From: Ruminococcus sp. UBA1409 | GTDB lineage: Bacteria > Bacillota > Clostridia > Oscillospirales > Ruminococcaceae | Reading direction: 5' to 3' | Length of the DNA: 64,000 nt | Assembly (NCBI GenBank): GCA_002305045.1 | Contig: DBPX01000005.1 | Location: 95,161-159,160 of the forward strand | Shown here: positions 24,969 through 33,712 of the stretch, one piece after another | Numbering within the stretch: position 1 is the first letter of the stretch | Layout of the letters: every line of letters starts with the position of its first letter | The notes under the pieces: generated by a model | The model's input: only the letters and a program-made list of their open reading frames with translations | Database searches by the model: none | What the model was told of the DNA's origin: nothing | Made by a program: the position numbers and the translations under genes

Positions 24969-24992
24969 GCCGGCGAAGCTTCCCTCGCCGGC
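24969..24992 (-). terminator. Terminator of the GH10 operon
   Basis: GCCGGCGA (24969-24976) pairs with TCGCCGGC (24985-24992), loop AGCTTCCC; TCATTTTATAAAAA follows on the - strand. Confidence 0.6.
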
Positions 24993-25020
24993 AGTGCGTT
25001 ATTTATCCAAGTCGTGGTAA

Positions 25021-25075
25021 ATGCGGGCTTAAGGCTCAAATCCCTGTCGAGACAGCCAAGGTCGCTCAAACCTAG
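25021..25075 (-). pseudogene. Duplicated C-terminal tail of a GH10 gene
   Basis: Positions 25023-25048 repeat 25110-25135 of the neighbouring xylanase with a single mismatch over 26 bases. On the - strand the segment translates to DRDLSLKPAF, the same C-terminal motif as the intact gene, but nothing else of a GH10 remains. It is best read as the scar of a lost or recombined xylanase copy. Confidence 0.6.
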
Positions 25076-26389
25076 TTATCTGAACGAAGCCTCGGCAATC
25101 GCATAAAAGGCGGGTTTAAGGCTCAAATCCCTGTCTATAAGCATAGCCGCATTCCTTCTCAGCTTAGGAGTGGTGTTGAGCCAGGAGTTCTCGTCGTCGG
25201 TTCCCCAGAACACGATGGCGTCGATGATGTCCTCGTCAACAAAGTCAAGGAACATATCCATAAGCTCGCCGTACTTTTCAGCCTGACGCTCAAAGTCCTC
25301 CTCGGTCCACTTCTTGAAGCCTCCGTCGGCGTCTGCACCGACAAACATATTCATGTCCAGCTCGGTTATCTGGACTCTGAACTCGCCCTTATGCTCGGGG
25401 AAGCACTCGTCGTAGACAGCCGCAAGACCGGCAATCTTCTCGATGTTCTGGCGGTACAGCTCGACATTGCAGTCTACCGAGATGTGGGACTGGAAGCCGA
25501 CGCCGTCTACCCTTATGCCCTTTCTCATCATTCTCTCGACCATGTCGTACATAGCCTGGGTCTTTGAGTTCTGCCACTCCATGTTGAAGTCGTTTATCAT
25601 CAGGAAGGCGTCCTCGTCTGCGGCTCTTGCGGTTTTGAAGGCAAGCTCGACATAATCGTCAAGATAGCCGTCGCCGTCAAGGTCGCCGATTATTTCAGCC
25701 CAGTAGGAATCGTCCGCCTTGGTTCTTATCGAGTTTGCGTTTAGCACCTCGTTGCAGACATCCCATATGTTGATATCGTCCTTGTATCTTGTTACGACAT
25801 TGGTAATGTATGTGGTTATCCTCTCCTGGAGCTGCTCGCTTGTGGCAAGAGCGCCGGCGGCGTCGCACTCCTCAAGAGTTCTGGTGTCGGCAGGGTCAGC
25901 CTTGAACCACCAGTCGGGAACCTGGGAGTGCCAGAGCAGGGTATGTCCACGCAGGGCTGCGTTTGCCTGCTTTCCAACCTCGACAAAGTGGTCGGGGTCG
26001 TCGTAGTTAAAGACTCCCTCCGAGGGATTGATATAGGATGGCTTTAGCTCGTTGCCGAGAACATACATATTGTAATGCTTTAAAATGCCCATTCTTATGT
26101 TTTCGGCGGTGGGATCGGTGGACTCGACTATCTGGCTTGCTCCGAAGGCGACTCCGATGTAGACTCTGTCCTCGTAGTATTTATACAGTGCGGGGACATC
26201 ATAGTCCTGAACATAATGAGGGCCGGATTCCTTAAGGGCGTTAAGCTCCTCGAGGGAGTAGGTGAGCGTCTGGTCTGTAAGCTCGGTCTTGTAGTCTATT
26301 GCCGGCTCCTCGCCGCAGGATACAAGCCCTAAGAGCATCGAGACGGCAAGAGCTATTGCGGCTGCCCTTTTAAGTAACAGTTTTTTCAT
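25076..26389 (-). CDS. GH10 endo-xylanase lipoprotein, copy 1
   Basis: 437 residues. Lipoprotein signal with GLVS-Cys25. The GH10 barrel spans about 65-437: acid/base Glu214 (WDVCNEVLN) and nucleophile Glu343 (ITELDMNMF), plus GHTLLWHSQVPDW. It would hydrolyse xylan backbones at the cell surface. Between the two catalytic residues an insertion reads DLDGDGYLDD (236-245), which looks like an EF-hand calcium loop. The N-terminal substrate motif reads GNELKP rather than ENEMKP. I start at 26389, 11 bases after AAAGGAAG; the frame to 26440 overlaps the neighbour. Confidence 0.93.
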   Translation of the reverse strand: MKKLLLKRAAAIALAVSMLLGLVSCGEEPAIDYKTELTDQTLTYSLEELNALKESGPHYVQDYDVPALYKYYEDRVYIGVAFGASQIVESTDPTAENIRMGILKHYNMYVLGNELKPSYINPSEGVFNYDDPDHFVEVGKQANAALRGHTLLWHSQVPDWWFKADPADTRTLEECDAAGALATSEQLQERITTYITNVVTRYKDDINIWDVCNEVLNANSIRTKADDSYWAEIIGDLDGDGYLDDYVELAFKTARAADEDAFLMINDFNMEWQNSKTQAMYDMVERMMRKGIRVDGVGFQSHISVDCNVELYRQNIEKIAGLAAVYDECFPEHKGEFRVQITELDMNMFVGADADGGFKKWTEEDFERQAEKYGELMDMFLDFVDEDIIDAIVFWGTDDENSWLNTTPKLRRNAAMLIDRDLSLKPAFYAIAEASFR

Positions 26390-26426
26390 GCTTAAAGCTT
26401 CCTTTCCTAACCTAATAAGAATTAAA

Positions 26427-27704
26427 TCATTCGCTTTCAAGGACGGTCTTGACTATCGAATAGTAGCAGGGCTTGAGTTTGCTCTCGCTGTCGTAAATAG
26501 ACGGCAAACCGTTGCCCCTGGCTATCCAGGAGTGAGCGTCGTCAGGACACCAGAATACCACTGCATCCAAAAGACCATCCTTGGCATAGCTCAAAAACAG
26601 CTCCATAAGCTCAGCGTAGACCTCTGCCTGCCTGCTGTGGTCCTCGTCGGTCCATCTGACGAAGTTCTTGTCGCTGTTGCTTCCGACAAACATGTTCATG
26701 TCAAGCTCGGTCACCTGCATTCTGAACCCGCCCTTGTGCTCGGGGAAGCACTCGTCATAGACCTTTGCAAGCTCGGCTATCCTGTCCATATTCCTTTTGA
26801 CATCCTCGACATTGATTTCCACGCTGACATGGCACTGGAAGCCGACACCGTCGATTCTGGTGCCGTTTCTTAAAAAGCGCTCAACCATGTCGTACATCGC
26901 CTGGCTCTTTGAATCCTGCCACTCGATGTTGAAGTCGTTTATCATAAGAACGGCGTCCTCGTCGGCTGCTCTTGCGTACTGGAAGGCAAGCTCGACATAA
27001 TCGTCCGCATAGCCGTTGCCGTCAAGGTCCCCGATAATCTCAGCCCAGTAGGACTGATCGTCGACGGTGCGTATCGAGTTTGCGTTTAGCACCTCGTTGC
27101 AGACATCCCAGTAGTCTATCTGACCCTTATATCTTGTGACTACGGTGGTTATGTACTCCTCCATCCTCTCGATAAGCTGCTCGGCTGACGCCAGCTCGCC
27201 GTCACGGTGGCAGGCTCCAAGGCTCTTTTCGTTGGTCGGGTCAGCCTTGAACCACCAGTCCGGCACCTGAGAGTGCCATACAAGCGTGTGACCCCTCAGC
27301 TTTGCGCCGGTTTTCTCGCCGAACTCGATAAACTTGTCGCAGGAGTCAAGGTTGTAGACCCCGGGAGCGGGGTTTATGCTGGAGGGCTTGTAGTCGTTTT
27401 CCATGGTGTAGATGTTAAAGTTCTTCATAAGACTTCTTGTCACCATGTCGGAGTCGTTGTCAAAATTCCACGAGTTTACTATGTTCCCGATGTACATATA
27501 GTCCTCGTAATACTTGTAAAGGGCAGGCACATCGTAGTCAAAGGAGTAATGCTCCCCGGCTTCAAGAGCCTCAAGCTCCTCTAGAGTGTAGACAAGCGAC
27601 GGGTCGGTAAGCTCGTCCTTGATGCTAGGCGTCGCCTTTTCGGAGCAGGCGCTCATAGTCATCGTAATGGCAAGCGCAGACACTATAGATATAATTCTAA
27701 CCAT
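26427..27704 (-). CDS. GH10 endo-xylanase lipoprotein, copy 2
   Basis: 425 residues, a clear paralogue of the downstream copy. Lipobox TMSA-Cys20. Acid/base Glu204 (WDVCNEVLN), nucleophile Glu333 (VTELDMNMF), GHTLVWHSQVPDW at 138-150. It carries the same insertion as DLDGNGYADD (226-235). The substrate motif reads ENDYKP. The tandem pair arose by duplication and has since diverged; 37 bases separate the two genes and they are probably cotranscribed. GAAAGGAA precedes the ATG. Confidence 0.93.
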   Translation of the reverse strand: MVRIISIVSALAITMTMSACSEKATPSIKDELTDPSLVYTLEELEALEAGEHYSFDYDVPALYKYYEDYMYIGNIVNSWNFDNDSDMVTRSLMKNFNIYTMENDYKPSSINPAPGVYNLDSCDKFIEFGEKTGAKLRGHTLVWHSQVPDWWFKADPTNEKSLGACHRDGELASAEQLIERMEEYITTVVTRYKGQIDYWDVCNEVLNANSIRTVDDQSYWAEIIGDLDGNGYADDYVELAFQYARAADEDAVLMINDFNIEWQDSKSQAMYDMVERFLRNGTRIDGVGFQCHVSVEINVEDVKRNMDRIAELAKVYDECFPEHKGGFRMQVTELDMNMFVGSNSDKNFVRWTDEDHSRQAEVYAELMELFLSYAKDGLLDAVVFWCPDDAHSWIARGNGLPSIYDSESKLKPCYYSIVKTVLESE

Positions 27705-27843
27705 AATTCATTCCTTTCCGTACCGACGGCGAGAACACGGTACAAGGCTATTATAGCAGGTTTTAGGCTATCTTTATATAGGCATTTGGCACAACATATT
27801 TTACGCATTTTTGGTATTATGACCAACGCCGCCTCTATGGAGC

Positions 27844-29364
27844 CTATTCATAGATGAAATTGGAGAAGGCGGCGCTTCCGCCGGTCTGATTTCTTGAGTA
27901 GTTGAACAGCCCGACCCTTACGCCGACAAAATGCCTAAGGTCAAACTCAGGCTCGACCGCAATTCCCAAGGGCTTAAACTCCCCGCCGTCCAGATAGTAA
28001 AACTCCTCCCGGCTGGAGCCTAGGCTGAAGCTGCCCACGGCTCTTAAAACAGCGCTGCTTCCGTTAAGCGGGACTCTTGCGTACTCCTTGTCCATCATGA
28101 CGCTGTGAGGGGAGCCTGTGTGCCTTTCGGTCTGTGCTCTCATTACGATGTAGAGCCTGTCGCCCTCCTTAGCTATGCCTATAAGACCGTACTTGCACTG
28201 AAGCATGCAGATTCCGGCGATGTCGCCGTTATTGAGCATACTGCCGTCTACGGTGGCGGTGCAGCAGGTGTTAGGATATTTTGTCCTCTGGGTGAGGGTG
28301 TTTCTTGCGTATTCAACGGTGGGGGAGAGCTTCTCGGTGGTAAGAATCAGCCTGCCGTCCGAGACCTTTACATACTTAAGCTTAGGATTGTGATTAAACT
28401 CCCAGACAGGGTCCAGGCTGAGCCTGCCGCTTTCGTCGGATGAGCTGTCAAAGCTGTCCGACTTAAAAAGGGGGGAGTAGCTGTAGCTCGGTCTTGTCGA
28501 GCTTGACTCAATCTCCTCAGACGGGGTTTCAAATACCGGGAAGCCGGTTTTGTCAAAGGTCATGGGGACAAGATTGGGAATCCTCCCCACTGCGCCCCTG
28601 TCTCCGAATATTACTCCGTACCAGCGTCCATCTGGAGTGTCGACTATCCCTCCCTGAGCTACGCCGGTGGTGTCCGGGAGGCGGTATCTTATGACATCCC
28701 CGCCCGTCCAGGGACCGTAGATGCTGTCCGCCATGAAGCAGGCCTCAATTCTAATCCATTCGTCCCTCGCCGAGTGTATGAGAAATACATAGTATTTCCC
28801 GTTTATCTTATAAAGATGTGCGCCCTCGTAGCCAAGAAAGGGTCCCGGCTCGTCCTTGATCACAACCCTGTCCGTCCCGGGGACAGGTCCTGAGAGGTCG
28901 GCTTTAAGCTCCGTGATGTGAAGCTCACGGTTGCCGTATATTATGTAGACCCTACCGTCGTCGTCAAAGAGGACGGAGCAGTCGTGATAAAAGCCCTCGA
29001 CATAATCCTTTTTCCAGGGTCCCTCCGGGCTTTCGGCGGTGAAGTGATAGGTCTTTCTAGTGTCGTTGGCTATGAAAAATACATGATATATGCCGTTGTG
29101 ATATCTTAGGCAGGGCGCCCACATTCCGTTGGCATAGGCGTTGTCCGTGCCGTCAAGATTCTGCCTGGGAGTGTCCTCCAGGGTATCGTAGATGTGAGAG
29201 CAAAGCTCCCAGTTTATAAGGTCGTAGGAGCGAAGCATAGCTCCTCCCGGCATGAAATACATCGTCGTCGAGCACATATAATAGGTATCGCCGACTCTTA
29301 TGACATCCGGGTCGGGAAAATCCCCGCAGGTTATGGGGTTTCGCCCCTTGACTGTATTTGACAT
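27844..29364 (-). CDS. GH43 beta-xylosidase/arabinofuranosidase, cytoplasmic
   Basis: 506 residues, no signal peptide. Propeller domain 1-300 starting with GDFPDPDVIRVGDTYYMCSTTM (the general base is the aspartate at about 18), NGMWAPCLRYHNG and an EGAHLYKINGKYY block that should hold the acid. Residues about 320-505 form a C-terminal beta-sandwich typical of two-domain GH43 beta-xylosidases. It probably trims imported xylo-oligosaccharides produced by the neighbouring GH10 enzymes. Own promoter at 29397-29425. Confidence 0.9.
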   Translation of the reverse strand: MSNTVKGRNPITCGDFPDPDVIRVGDTYYMCSTTMYFMPGGAMLRSYDLINWELCSHIYDTLEDTPRQNLDGTDNAYANGMWAPCLRYHNGIYHVFFIANDTRKTYHFTAESPEGPWKKDYVEGFYHDCSVLFDDDGRVYIIYGNRELHITELKADLSGPVPGTDRVVIKDEPGPFLGYEGAHLYKINGKYYVFLIHSARDEWIRIEACFMADSIYGPWTGGDVIRYRLPDTTGVAQGGIVDTPDGRWYGVIFGDRGAVGRIPNLVPMTFDKTGFPVFETPSEEIESSSTRPSYSYSPLFKSDSFDSSSDESGRLSLDPVWEFNHNPKLKYVKVSDGRLILTTEKLSPTVEYARNTLTQRTKYPNTCCTATVDGSMLNNGDIAGICMLQCKYGLIGIAKEGDRLYIVMRAQTERHTGSPHSVMMDKEYARVPLNGSSAVLRAVGSFSLGSSREEFYYLDGGEFKPLGIAVEPEFDLRHFVGVRVGLFNYSRNQTGGSAAFSNFIYE

Positions 29365-29396
29365 TTAAATCACCTCGCTTAGCATTATTTTATACA

Positions 29397-29425
29397 ATAA
29401 TAAGCTATCTAGTTTAAAATGTCAA
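29397..29425 (-). promoter_or_regulatory. Promoter of the GH43 gene
   Basis: On the - strand TTGACA (29425-29420), 17 bases, TATTAT (29402-29397), about 33 bases before the start codon, with GAGGTGA as ribosome site. Confidence 0.85.
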
Positions 29426-29736
29426 CAGATTTACAGGCGTTTTTATTTTCAAGCACTCATACGGTGGGAGTGTTAGCACTCAGAATAAAAGAGTGCTAAT
29501 TTTCAGCATTTCATAACCGTTTCATCACAAAATCATCACAAAGCGGCTCTATACTCATAATTGTCAAAGGGATAAAGGCAGCGGGAGCTAAAAGGGTCCC
29601 ATAAAAACGCCGGTTTCCCTTGGATTAAGAAAAGAGTGGTTAAGATGTAGCTGATTTATACTGAGAATAAATCCTTGGTATCATTCATCAAAAACTAGAC
29701 AAACTAAGTAAAAATTATTTTATGGAGGCAATTATT
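29426..29736. other. Intergenic region before hsp20
   Basis: Holds the CIRCE element and, downstream of it, a direct repeat TCATCACAAA (29522-29541) and TATACT (29550-29555) without a convincing -35 box. The exact hsp20 promoter could not be placed. No coding frame seen. Confidence 0.45.
29473..29499 (+). promoter_or_regulatory. CIRCE operator (HrcA binding site)
   Basis: TTAGCACTC, 9 bases, GAGTGCTAA: a perfect CIRCE match. HrcA represses heat-shock genes through it. It lies 238 bases before the hsp20 start. Confidence 0.95.
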
Positions 29737-30177
29737 ATGTTACTACCCTATGTAAGAAGAAACAACACACTTTCCGCATTCGACCCCTTCAGAGAGCTTG
29801 ACGAGCTTGAAAGAGCATTCTTCGGCGAGCCTAGAAGGACAAAGCTGGCTCCCTTCTCCACCGACATCAAGGACGAGGGCGACCATTACATGCTCGAGGC
29901 TGACCTCCCCGGAGTAAGCAAGGAGGACATCTCGCTGGATCTTACAGAGAATGTCCTGACCATCAAGGCGGAGCGTCACTCAGAGTATGAGAAGGAGGAC
30001 AAGAAGCACAACTATGTAAGGTGCGAGCGCTCCTATGGCTGCTACGAGAGAAGCTTTGACACCTCGGGAATCGACACCGACGGCATCGAGGCTGAGTTCA
30101 AGGACGGCGTCCTAAGGCTCACCCTCCCCAAGATTAAGGAGGTCAAGCCCGAGACAAGAAAGCTCGAAATCAAGTAA
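29737..30177 (+). CDS. hsp20: Small heat shock protein, Hsp20/alpha-crystallin
   Basis: 146 residues. An N-terminal arm (NTLSAFDPFRELDELERAFF) is followed by an alpha-crystallin domain of about 90 residues (YMLEADLPGVSKEDISLDL begins the conserved strand pair; GVLRLTLPK closes it). It is an ATP-independent holdase chaperone in the cytoplasm. GGAGG lies 8 bases before ATG 29737. The CIRCE site upstream indicates HrcA control. Confidence 0.96.
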   Translation: MLLPYVRRNNTLSAFDPFRELDELERAFFGEPRRTKLAPFSTDIKDEGDHYMLEADLPGVSKEDISLDLTENVLTIKAERHSEYEKEDKKHNYVRCERSYGCYERSFDTSGIDTDGIEAEFKDGVLRLTLPKIKEVKPETRKLEIK

Positions 30178-30208
30178 TTCCGAGCCTAAAGATTATAACA
30201 TCGCCAAG

Positions 30209-30245
30209 AGCCGCCGCAGAGTTTACTCTGCGGCGGCTTTTACTG
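30209..30245 (+). terminator. Terminator of hsp20
   Basis: 13-bp perfect stem AGCCGCCGCAGAG / CTCTGCGGCGGCT, loop TTTA, then TTTTA. Confidence 0.85.
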
Positions 30246-30371
30246 TCGGCAAAAACTATTCATATTAAGCTGCTCATAGCACCATAGTAAGAGTATACTT
30301 ATGTGAGGTGCGACTTCATCCCGAGCGGTTTTGTCCGTCTCAAAAAGTGGTCTCATAAGCGCTTGTCTTAC

Positions 30372-31379
30372 TTATAGGAGCTTTACTCCTGCCATCCTGC
30401 AGCCGTCTATTGTGTTTTTGTCCCAGATGGAAACCTGCACCTCGCCGATATGCGCCTTTTCAAGAAGGAGCATACAAAGCCTTGACTGCCCGATTCCGCC
30501 GCCTATTGTGAGAGGTAGCTGACCGGCAAGGAGCTGGCTGTGAAAATCAAGGCTGCACCTTTTTTGACAGCCGGATTTTTCAAGCTGCTCCGTTAGGGAC
30601 TCGCTGTCCACCCTTATTCCCATCGAGGACAGCTCAAAGGCGCAGTCAAGGGTGTCGTTAAAGACCATGATGTCGCCGTTTAGCTTCCAGTCGTCGTAAT
30701 CCGGCGCTCTGCCGTCATGCTTTTGCCCGGAGCGAAGAAGGTCGCCTATCTGCATTATAAACGCAGTCCTGTGCTGCCTTAGATACGCATCCTCCCTCTG
30801 CTTTGGAGTAAGCCCGGGGTAAAGGTCCTCAAGCTCCTGAGTGGTTATAAAGCTCACCTCACGGCTTATGCCGGGGCAGAGGCTGGGGTATGCCGCTCTG
30901 ACCTCGTCAGCCGTGTCGCAGACGGCGTTTACTATCTTTACGACCGTCTCCTTAAGAAATTCCTGAGTCCTTTCCTCCCGGGAGATTATCCTCTCCCAGT
31001 CCCACTGGTCGACATACACGGAGTGCATATTGTCCATTTCCTCGTCACGGCGTATGGCGTTCATGTCGGTGTATATGCCCTCGCCGATATGAAAGCCGTA
31101 GTCTCTAAGAGCCATCCTCTTCCACTTTGCCAGGGAGTGAACGACCTCAGCCATCCCTCCCGTTTCCCTTATGTCGAATAAGACCGGCCTTTCGTAGCCG
31201 TTCAGGTTGTCGTTTATGCCCGAGAGGCTGTCTACAAACAAGGGCGCAGAGGCTCTTTTGAGGTTGAGAGCCTCGCTCAGGCTTTTTTCAAAGCTTCTTT
31301 TTATGAGACCTATCGCCATCTGCGTCTGATACGGGTCGAGGACGCTTTTATAGCCTGTGGGAATTGTCAGCTTGCTCAT
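30372..31379 (-). CDS. asnA: Aspartate-ammonia ligase (asparagine synthetase A)
   Basis: 335 residues, normal for AsnA, a class II aminoacyl-tRNA synthetase-like enzyme that makes asparagine from aspartate, ammonia and ATP. Recognised by its N-terminal YQTQMAIGLIKRSFE, DSLSGINDNLNGYERPV, HSVYVDQWDWE and the C-terminal GGGIGQSRLCML motif. It lies 22 bases after hisJ on the same strand, so it appears to be the last gene of the histidine operon, an unusual place for it. Confidence 0.96.
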   Translation of the reverse strand: MSKLTIPTGYKSVLDPYQTQMAIGLIKRSFEKSLSEALNLKRASAPLFVDSLSGINDNLNGYERPVLFDIRETGGMAEVVHSLAKWKRMALRDYGFHIGEGIYTDMNAIRRDEEMDNMHSVYVDQWDWERIISREERTQEFLKETVVKIVNAVCDTADEVRAAYPSLCPGISREVSFITTQELEDLYPGLTPKQREDAYLRQHRTAFIMQIGDLLRSGQKHDGRAPDYDDWKLNGDIMVFNDTLDCAFELSSMGIRVDSESLTEQLEKSGCQKRCSLDFHSQLLAGQLPLTIGGGIGQSRLCMLLLEKAHIGEVQVSIWDKNTIDGCRMAGVKLL

Positions 31380-31401
31380 AGTTAAAGTTTCTCTCCTTGA
31401 T

Positions 31402-32229
31402 TCAGTATAGATGTATTTTTACAAAGCGGCGGTCTGCGTCCGAAAACTCGGGGCGAAGCTCGTAGAAGCAGTCAAAGCCGGCTTCCCTTATAAGTCCTGC
31501 CGCCTCCCTGAAGCCGTAATCGAGATATCTTTTGTCGTGGCAGTCAGAGCTTATCGTCACCCTGCCGTTAAGACTTCTTATGTACTCAAGGGAGGAAAAG
31601 CTGGGATAGGGACAGTCCTTATACCCTCTTGCCATCGCCCCGGTGTTGACCTCGAATACGGCGTCCTGTGACGCAAGCCTTTTAATCGCCCGCCTTTTTT
31701 CCTCCTCGACGCTTCCTAAGGAATCGGTCTTAGAAAGCTCAGGACAGGCTCTTTCAAACTTTGTAATAAGGTCAAAATGCCCGACGATGTCGCAGCCGGT
31801 TACCTCCCTGACGCTTCCGACAAGCCGGTAGTATTCCAAAACGAACTCCTCGAGGTCACAGGAAAACAGCCTTCTGACCCCGTCGGATAAAAGCTCCGGG
31901 GTGTTGTCGACCGGGATGTACTCCTTGTCCCTAAGAACATAGTGGACGGAGCCTATAAGATAGTCAAGCCCGGGACGGGGGATGGGGGAGAATAGGTCCT
32001 GCTCAAGTCCAAGATAGATTCTAAGCCTTCCTAGGTAGCTCGCCTTAAGGCGAAGAATCCTTTTTCTGTACTCGTCCTCGTCCTTAAGACACGGCTCCAA
32101 ATCAAAGGCGGTGTAGCTGTGAGAGCTAAAGCCAATTGAGTCAAACCCCATTTCAAGAGCCGCCGCCGCCATTTCCTCCGGGGAGTCCCTGCCGTCGCAC
32201 AAGAGGCAGTGGGTGTGAAGATTCTGCAT
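31402..32229 (-). CDS. hisJ: PHP-type histidinol-phosphatase
   Basis: 275 residues, PHP metal-dependent phosphatase fold. NLHTHCLLCDG supplies the first metal-binding histidines, FSSHSY the next, and SSDCHDKRYLDYGF the last. It removes phosphate from L-histidinol phosphate, as HisJ/HisK does in Firmicutes, rather than a fused HisB phosphatase. Its ATG overlaps the hisIE stop by one base (TAATG). Confidence 0.92.
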   Translation of the reverse strand: MQNLHTHCLLCDGRDSPEEMAAAALEMGFDSIGFSSHSYTAFDLEPCLKDEDEYRKRILRLKASYLGRLRIYLGLEQDLFSPIPRPGLDYLIGSVHYVLRDKEYIPVDNTPELLSDGVRRLFSCDLEEFVLEYYRLVGSVREVTGCDIVGHFDLITKFERACPELSKTDSLGSVEEEKRRAIKRLASQDAVFEVNTGAMARGYKDCPYPSFSSLEYIRSLNGRVTISSDCHDKRYLDYGFREAAGLIREAGFDCFYELRPEFSDADRRFVKIHLY

Positions 32230-32897
32230 TAGGTCATCTTCTCCTGCTTTACCTTTTTGTCTATCACATGACGGGAGGCAAGCTCGCTTCTTATGTCCTC
32301 GAGCGAGATTCCCGCCTCGACCATAAGAACGGTCAGGTGATATATCAGGTCTGAAATTTCATATACGGTTTCCGGCTTATCCTCAGCCTTGGCGGCTATT
32401 ATGACCTCGGTGGATTCCTCGCCCACCTTTTTAAGAATCTTGTCAAGACCCTTTTCAAACAGATAGGTGGTGTAGGAGCCCTCCTTTTTGTCCAGCTTTC
32501 TGCCCTTTATAAGCTCATAAAGCCCCTCGTAGTCAAAAAAGCTCCGCTCCCGGGAGGTGTAAAGCGTCTGCGTAAAGCAGGAGTCCGACCCGGTGTGGCA
32601 GGCGGGACCGTCCTTTTCGACCATGACCAAAAGAGCGTCACGGTCGCAGTCCGCCGTTATCGAGACGATATGCTGATAGCAGCCGCTTGTTTCGCCCTTG
32701 AGCCAAAGCTCTCCCCGTGAGCGGGACCAGAAGCAGGTAAGCTCCTTTTCGACAGATATTTTAAGGCTGTCCCTGTTCATGTATGCAAGGGTGAGGACGC
32801 TTTTTGTTTTAGCGTCCGCTATTATGGCGGGTATAAGTCCGTTTTCGTCGAATTTTAGCCCGTCCAAGTCAAACTGTAGCTGGTCTAGGTTTTCCAT
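32229..32897 (-). CDS. hisIE: Bifunctional phosphoribosyl-AMP cyclohydrolase / phosphoribosyl-ATP pyrophosphatase
   Basis: 222 residues. Residues 1-125 are HisI ([12 protein letters not shown] with metal-binding Asp residues, HTGSDSCF) and 130-222 are HisE ([23 protein letters not shown]). They perform steps 2 and 3 of histidine synthesis. ATG 32897 is 8 bases from AAAGGA; TTG 32900 is possible but too close. A short gap with a repeated TTACGCTATG separates it from hisF. Confidence 0.96.
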   Translation of the reverse strand: MENLDQLQFDLDGLKFDENGLIPAIIADAKTKSVLTLAYMNRDSLKISVEKELTCFWSRSRGELWLKGETSGCYQHIVSITADCDRDALLVMVEKDGPACHTGSDSCFTQTLYTSRERSFFDYEGLYELIKGRKLDKKEGSYTTYLFEKGLDKILKKVGEESTEVIIAAKAEDKPETVYEISDLIYHLTVLMVEAGISLEDIRSELASRHVIDKKVKQEKMT

Positions 32898-32950
32898 CAA
32901 ACTAATCCTTTCCGTGAGTACCTTACGCTATGTGTAGTACGCTCTGCGTG

Positions 32951-33712
32951 TTACGCTATGCGGACATTGACTCCGTTTTCTGCAAGGTAAGCCTTTAGCT
33001 CCCTGATTTTTATCTCCCCGAAGTGAAATACCGATGCCGCAAGCCCGGCGTCGACTCTGGGGAGGGTGTTAAACAGCTTCAAAAAGTCCTCACGGCTGCC
33101 TGCGCCTCCAGAGGCTATGACGGGGATGCTGACCGCATTGGAGACAGCGTCAAGCATTTCGAGGTCGAAGCCGGTTTTCACTCCGTCTGCGTCCATGGAG
33201 TTAAGAACTATCTCTCCCGCTCCTAGGCCCTCGCCCTTTTTTATCCACTCAACGGCGTCAAGCCCGGTATCTATCCTTCCGCCGTTTTTAAAGACATGAA
33301 AATTATCCCCGACCCTCTTGGCGTCGACGCTCAAAACAACGCACTGCGAGCCGTAGAGCCTTGCCGCCTCTTCAATTATATCAGGCGAGTCAATAGCCCC
33401 CGAGTTTACGCTCACCTTGTCTGCTCCGCACTTTAAAACCCTGTCAAAGTCGGAAAGGGAGGATATGCCCCCGCCGACCGTCAGCGGGATAAAGACATTT
33501 TTAGCCGTCTCGGTGAGAATGTCGGTGAAAATCCTTCTTCCCTCTGCAGAGGCGGTGATGTCGTAGAACACCAGCTCGTCGGCTCCGCAGTCGGAGTAGT
33601 ATTTTGCAAGGCTCACCGGGTCGGAGACATCGTTAAGACCCATGAAGTTTACGCCCTTTACCACCCTTGACGCCTTGACATCAAGGCAGGGGATTATCCT
33701 TTTAGTTATCAT
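32951..33712 (-). CDS. hisF: Imidazole glycerol phosphate synthase, cyclase subunit
   Basis: 253 residues, (beta/alpha)8 barrel. IIPCLDVKASRVVKG contains the catalytic Asp near residue 11, DITAS follows, and LNSMDADGVKTGFD contains the second Asp. It uses ammonia from HisH to form IGP and AICAR. Overlaps the hisA stop by 11 bases; AAGGAGG precedes the ATG. Confidence 0.97.
   Translation of the reverse strand: MITKRIIPCLDVKASRVVKGVNFMGLNDVSDPVSLAKYYSDCGADELVFYDITASAEGRRIFTDILTETAKNVFIPLTVGGGISSLSDFDRVLKCGADKVSVNSGAIDSPDIIEEAARLYGSQCVVLSVDAKRVGDNFHVFKNGGRIDTGLDAVEWIKKGEGLGAGEIVLNSMDADGVKTGFDLEMLDAVSNAVSIPVIASGGAGSREDFLKLFNTLPRVDAGLAASVFHFGEIKIRELKAYLAENGVNVRIA

Noticed and set aside
24842..25069. 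Open frame on the - strand over the repeat and GH10 scar
   Set aside because: It runs through the repeat copy and terminator hairpin, has no ribosome site, and only the GH10-tail part has homology.
25652..25690. Dockerin in the GH10 xylanases
   Set aside because: The DLDGDG motif occurs once per protein, within the catalytic barrel. A dockerin needs two repeats and is normally terminal.
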